A stretch of DNA of 6,563 nucleotides, from the NCBI GenBank assembly GCA_030147335.1, contig JASKZZ010000048.1, positions 1 through 6,563 of the forward strand. Reading direction: 5' to 3'. Source of the DNA: Herpetosiphonaceae bacterium (GTDB lineage: Bacteria; Chloroflexota; Chloroflexia; Chloroflexales; Kallotenuaceae). Below the pieces are notes generated by a model. It did no database searches. It had not been told where the DNA came from and saw only the letters and a list, made by a program, of their open reading frames with translations. The translations under genes were made by a program, and so were the position numbers. This document shows positions 3,673 to 6,563 of the stretch, one piece after another (the stretch's first letter is position 1; the number at the start of each line of letters is the position of its first letter).

Positions 3673-6093
3673 ATGGCCCTACCCGTAACCGATGCTCTTC
3701 CAGCGCTTTTCCGCACTGGCGATATCGGAGTTTCATCAGAATGGCGCGACATGTCTTACGACTGGGCGCATATTCTGACGAAAGACGGTGTGGCGATCTA
3801 TACCTATTTGCGTGACACCTTCGATCATCAGCGTAGCCTCCGACCATTCATTTTGACGCCTGACGGACCAACTAAAATAAAGTTACAGCACGTTCTCGGC
3901 TATAAAACAAGCTGGCCAATGGATGGGCCCGAATATCTGTTACAGGTTGCCGGCCTGCTGCACATCGAGATCGGCTATGGGCAAAGCCGTGATCCCGAGC
4001 GACCACAGCGCACACGCGTTGCCTACTACACGGTTGGTCGTCTTGACCACCCTGTACTGGATTGGCACATGCTTGATCGTCTGCTCGACGCGCTGATGAT
4101 TGCACTTAACCCGCAAAGCACAGACTCACAGATTGCCAAGCAACAAAAAAAGGCGCAAGCAGCTGTTCGATCACTTGGTCAATCCGGCATGTTGCAAGAT
4201 TGTGATCCCGACGATTTGTTTTATGAGTACGGAGCATGGCCGACGCTGCTGCCAACATTGGTATGTGATGAGCGTTGGATTACGTTGTTCACATATTTAC
4301 ATGGAGCAGAAGCAGCGCAGCGGTATCGACGGCAAGCACGTGCTTGGGTTGAGTGGGTGCAGCGCAACCAGGCGCGACTCGCCGAAGAAAATCGTGCAAT
4401 CGCAAACCAGTTGTTAGCGGCGCAGCGGCGAGGTCCGCGTAATGGTGGAGAGTCGGGACCAGCGACACCGTCGATTCCTGAAACTGAAGCAGGAGTGGAA
4501 CCAGTGACACATGGCATCAGCGACTCGCCAAACGATGAGATACTTGTCGCTGGTGACAGTGTCACTGGAAAAGCTATTGGAGTGACTCAAGCACCATGTG
4601 TCACTGGCGAGTCGCTGATGAGTCACCGGGCTATTGGAGTGACTCAAGCACCATGTGTCACTACAGCTACACGTCCTGATGGGGAGCCGAGCAATGCGAA
4701 AACTAATAAACCGTTCAGTGAGTCACTCCAGCCGAATCAATTAACGAGTCGTTGTTGGGAGGAGGAGCAACCTTTAGACAACAAAATGACTCCGATCAAC
4801 AATTCAACCATCGTAATTAGTGACTCGTTGACAAGCAACAGTGTTAGTGACTCGCTACCATTGGTGGAACCGCATTTACGAGACGCAGAGCTTACAAGCA
4901 CCCGTCAGGATGGTTACTTTTGGTGCGCCATCCAAAACATTTTTTATGGTACCAACGAACGGTACAGCTATACAGCTGGTGAAAAACAAGCAGCGCATCG
5001 TCGGTTCAAGCAGCAAGGCATTCCGGTTGGTGTTGTACTCGCAGCGCTGCGAACAGTCATGACATTGGAACCTGCTGAACGGCCAACACGCTTCGTCGAT
5101 GCGCTCAAAAGCGAAATATTCCATGCCTGTGTTCAACAAGCGCTCCATTTGCTGCCGATACGCGCACAATCTGCGAGTGCGGCCAACACATGGTCAACAT
5201 TTTTGCAAGCGTATCGGAGTGTAGGTCTGGCGGATCAGCTTCGTGATGTAACTACAACCGATTATCATGCCCTGTACGGATTGTTCAGCAAACAGCCGGA
5301 TGAATGCTGGGAAGTGTTGAGTCGCGTCGAGCGGGCGGCGCATATACCCGATTTGTCGCCCGCTTATTTCCGACGAGCGATTGCAAATAACCAACGAGCG
5401 GCAGCGCAATCCGCACTCGCGACTGGCGAACAACCGTCCTGTTATCGTCCTGGTCGTGCAGCTACAACAGCGCGTTCTGCTAACGCATCGGCCTCTTCAT
5501 CCGGTATGGATGGTCGTTTGGCGCTGCTGGAGCGTGAAGGGTTGAAGCCGCAGCTGTTGACCGAAGAGATGAGCGAAGACTATATTCGAGCCTGGATTGA
5601 TGAAGCCGATGCGCGCAGCTCAAAGATTCGTGAACGAGCTGCGTGGATTGCCTGGGGGTTGAGTTCGGGTTGTTTGCCCGCCGATCATCCAAAGCTCCCG
5701 CCGCGAGAATCAGCCACTACAACAGTTGGTGTTGATGCTAAGACACGTGGAACACAGCCACAACGCCCACGCCGCGACGTAGCGAAACAACTGGACCACA
5801 AGCTGCATGTGCCGTCATCATCAAAGGACAACGGTGATCTGCTGCTGACTAACGGCGAAGCTCAAACGTGGGCTGCAGTGCTGGGCGATCTCCAAAAGCG
5901 CTTGCCACAAAGTGAATTTGATACATGGATTCGAGAAACAGCGCTAGTAGAGCTGGTGGGAACCGAAGTGATTATTGCAGCCCCACACATCTTCGCTCGC
6001 GAAATGCTTGAACATACGTATGGTTCATTAATCACCAGTTCGCTGCATCACGTCCTGGGCTTTCCGGTACAGCTGCAAATCGTTATTTGCTAA
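3673..6093 (+). CDS. Large plasmid replication initiator with C-terminal DnaA domain I
   Basis: This 806-aa protein is modular. Residues 1-215 form a globular region, perhaps with winged helices, that I do not recognise as a named family. Residues 216-252 are a charged, probably coiled helix (QRYRRQARAWVEW and on). Residues 253-415 are a low-complexity Ser/Thr-rich linker holding two copies of AIGVTQAPCVT (301-311 and 320-330). Residues 416-495 are a helical module (YTAGEKQAAHRRFKQQGIP) of the kind seen in phage and plasmid replication proteins, and 504-676 contain further helical segments, ending in a WIAWGLSSGCLPADHP motif. Residues 733-806 match DnaA domain I: WAAVLGDLQKRL, then SEFDTWIRETAL, APHIFAREMLE and a terminal beta strand. 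In DnaA this domain binds the helicase DnaB and other partners, and self-associates. No AAA+ Walker motifs are present, so it is not DnaA itself. The start is fixed by an in-frame TGA 6 nt upstream. The initiator role is inferred from domain content plus adjacent iterons and parAB. Confidence 0.85.
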   Translation: MALPVTDALPALFRTGDIGVSSEWRDMSYDWAHILTKDGVAIYTYLRDTFDHQRSLRPFILTPDGPTKIKLQHVLGYKTSWPMDGPEYLLQVAGLLHIEIGYGQSRDPERPQRTRVAYYTVGRLDHPVLDWHMLDRLLDALMIALNPQSTDSQIAKQQKKAQAAVRSLGQSGMLQDCDPDDLFYEYGAWPTLLPTLVCDERWITLFTYLHGAEAAQRYRRQARAWVEWVQRNQARLAEENRAIANQLLAAQRRGPRNGGESGPATPSIPETEAGVEPVTHGISDSPNDEILVAGDSVTGKAIGVTQAPCVTGESLMSHRAIGVTQAPCVTTATRPDGEPSNAKTNKPFSESLQPNQLTSRCWEEEQPLDNKMTPINNSTIVISDSLTSNSVSDSLPLVEPHLRDAELTSTRQDGYFWCAIQNIFYGTNERYSYTAGEKQAAHRRFKQQGIPVGVVLAALRTVMTLEPAERPTRFVDALKSEIFHACVQQALHLLPIRAQSASAANTWSTFLQAYRSVGLADQLRDVTTTDYHALYGLFSKQPDECWEVLSRVERAAHIPDLSPAYFRRAIANNQRAAAQSALATGEQPSCYRPGRAATTARSANASASSSGMDGRLALLEREGLKPQLLTEEMSEDYIRAWIDEADARSSKIRERAAWIAWGLSSGCLPADHPKLPPRESATTTVGVDAKTRGTQPQRPRRDVAKQLDHKLHVPSSSKDNGDLLLTNGEAQTWAAVLGDLQKRLPQSEFDTWIRETALVELVGTEVIIAAPHIFAREMLEHTYGSLITSSLHHVLGFPVQLQIVIC
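4503..4853. repeat. Intragenic array of AGTGAC(T/A)C motifs within the rep linker
   Basis: Eleven motif copies by eye. Forward: 4503 AGTGACAC, 4552 GGTGACAG, 4581, 4638, 4819 and 4846 AGTGACTC. Reverse: 4559, 4598 and 4655 GTGTCACT, 4620 GAGTCACC, 4720 GAGTCACT. The last lies in the 11-bp palindrome AGTGAGTCACT (4717-4727), and 4553-4565 is the palindrome GTGACA-G-TGTCAC. Copies encode Val-Thr, Ser-Asp-Ser, Ser-His or Glu-Ser-Leu depending on phase, so the conserved entity is DNA and not peptide. ATGACTCC (4786-4793) is a weaker relative. Confidence 0.75.
4573..4662 (+). repeat. 33-bp direct repeat, 57 bp apart, within rep
   Basis: Positions 4573-4605 and 4630-4662 are identical over 33 bp, starting GCTATTGGAGTGACTC and ending TGTGTCACT. 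Each copy contains one forward AGTGACTC and one reverse GTGTCACT. The 57-bp offset keeps the reading frame (19 codons) and yields the duplicated peptide AIGVTQAPCVT. Complete identity, including third codon positions, points to recent duplication or to selection on the DNA. Confidence 0.9.
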
Positions 6094-6104
6094 TTCTAAG
6101 TGGA

Positions 6105-6563
6105 CTACCATAGTAAGCTGCGGGTATGACGAGGGGTGATTGAACGGGTGTATCGGACAGCGTGTGTGGTATACGAGAGTGGGACGCGCTGAACCGTTCT
6201 TTGCAATTTTGGCATAACTTTGAGATGCTGAACATTGATCAGTGGCTCAAGGTATCCATCAGGATCATCGCCGCTTGGTTCATCAGCCGATGCGCTTACG
6301 TTCCAATCTTGTTCCGCCGCCGCTTGAAGCGCTCGCTTGACCTCGGCTGGCGTAGCGTCTGGATGGATAACCTTATACAACGCGGCGGCCCCTGCAACAT
6401 AGGGCGCTGAGAATGATGTACCGGTCCATAACGATTCTGACGTAGTGGCAATGCAAACCCCTGGCGCGGCAAAATCTACATCGGCTCCATAGTTAGAGTC
6501 GTTCCAAAATGTATCGTCTTCATCATCCGCCGAGCAAGGCCGATTGCGTGCTTTTCCCCGATG
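6105..6563 (-). CDS. Subtilisin-family (S8) serine protease, C-terminal part only
   Basis: The frame is open from the right window edge to TAG at 6107-6105, giving 152 residues; the start lies outside. Seen: NYGADVDFAAPGVCIATT, the conserved stretch before the active-site serine, then GTSFSAPYVAGAAAL, where the catalytic serine is the TCA codon at 6416-6414, and DATPAEVKRALQAAA, the usual helix after it. The Asp and His of the triad and the oxyanion Asn must lie upstream, off the window. Subtilases are mostly secreted or surface proteases, but no signal peptide can be judged here. After the catalytic domain there is an acidic segment (SADEPSGDDPDGYLEP), then a basic tail rich in Arg, Thr and His ending in LLW, with no recognisable domain. 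The gene converges on rep, with only 11 nt between stop codons and no clear terminator between them. An internal ATG at 6380 is not a credible start because it lies after the catalytic serine. Confidence 0.93.
   Translation of the reverse strand, partial: HRGKARNRPCSADDEDDTFWNDSNYGADVDFAAPGVCIATTSESLWTGTSFSAPYVAGAAALYKVIHPDATPAEVKRALQAAAEQDWNVSASADEPSGDDPDGYLEPLINVQHLKVMPKLQRTVQRVPLSYTTHAVRYTRSITPRHTRSLLW

Noticed and set aside
3566..3847. Minus-strand open frame across the rep start (93 codons)
   Set aside because: It is antisense to the rep leader and N-terminus, with no recognisable domain or convincing ribosome binding site.
4221..4565. Minus-strand open frame inside rep (114 codons)
   Set aside because: It is antisense to a coding region, of compositionally biased Ser/Arg/Cys type, and gains its length from the codon bias of rep.
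6162..6410. Plus-strand open frame downstream of rep (82 codons)
   Set aside because: It is antisense to the catalytic-serine region of the subtilase, which is clearly the real gene.

Overview
This window reads as the core replicon of a plasmid or plasmid-like element: a replication initiator, a repeat-rich origin region and a parAB partition operon. The host is probably a member of the Chloroflexota, of Herpetosiphon-like type. That assignment is a low-confidence inference from the moderate GC content, the style of the large initiator with a DnaA domain I tail, and the company of a RecG-C-like ATPase and a subtilase. Nothing in the sequence names the species.

Layout. Positions 1-800 (minus) hold a ParB-type protein that runs off the left edge. 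It starts with GTG inside the end of the ParA gene (781-1623, minus). Positions 1624-1960 are an AT-rich intergenic stretch with palindromes, a possible parAB promoter and a hairpin that probably terminates the gene upstream. Positions 1961-2986 (minus) encode a 341-aa protein matching the C-terminal, RecG-C/HATPase_c_4-like half of Schlafen-AlbA_2 'putative transcriptional regulator' proteins, but without the AlbA_2 half. Positions 2987-3672 are non-coding: an extended -10 promoter for the 341-aa gene, then four long repeat units of about 59 bp built around a TTCCCCCAAT/ATTGGGGGAA inverted repeat, further TTGGGGG half sites, a small perfect palindrome and a candidate rep promoter. Positions 3673-6093 (plus) encode an 806-aa protein that I read as the replication initiator, because of its place next to the repeats and its C-terminal DnaA domain I. 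Positions 6105-6563 (minus) are the C-terminal end of a subtilisin-family protease converging on rep, with stop codons 11 nt apart.

How the parts may work together. The Rep protein probably binds repeats in or near its own gene, and its DnaA_N tail could recruit the host helicase. ParA and ParB would segregate the element. The 341-aa protein may be a regulator.

The most unusual feature is inside rep. The stretch encoding the low-complexity linker between the N-terminal and central domains carries eleven copies of an AGTGAC(T/A)C-like DNA motif, in both orientations and in all three codon phases. This suggests that the DNA itself is a binding-site array, possibly an origin inside the gene as in lambda O or RepA_N plasmids. 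The window therefore has two separate candidate initiator-binding arrays.
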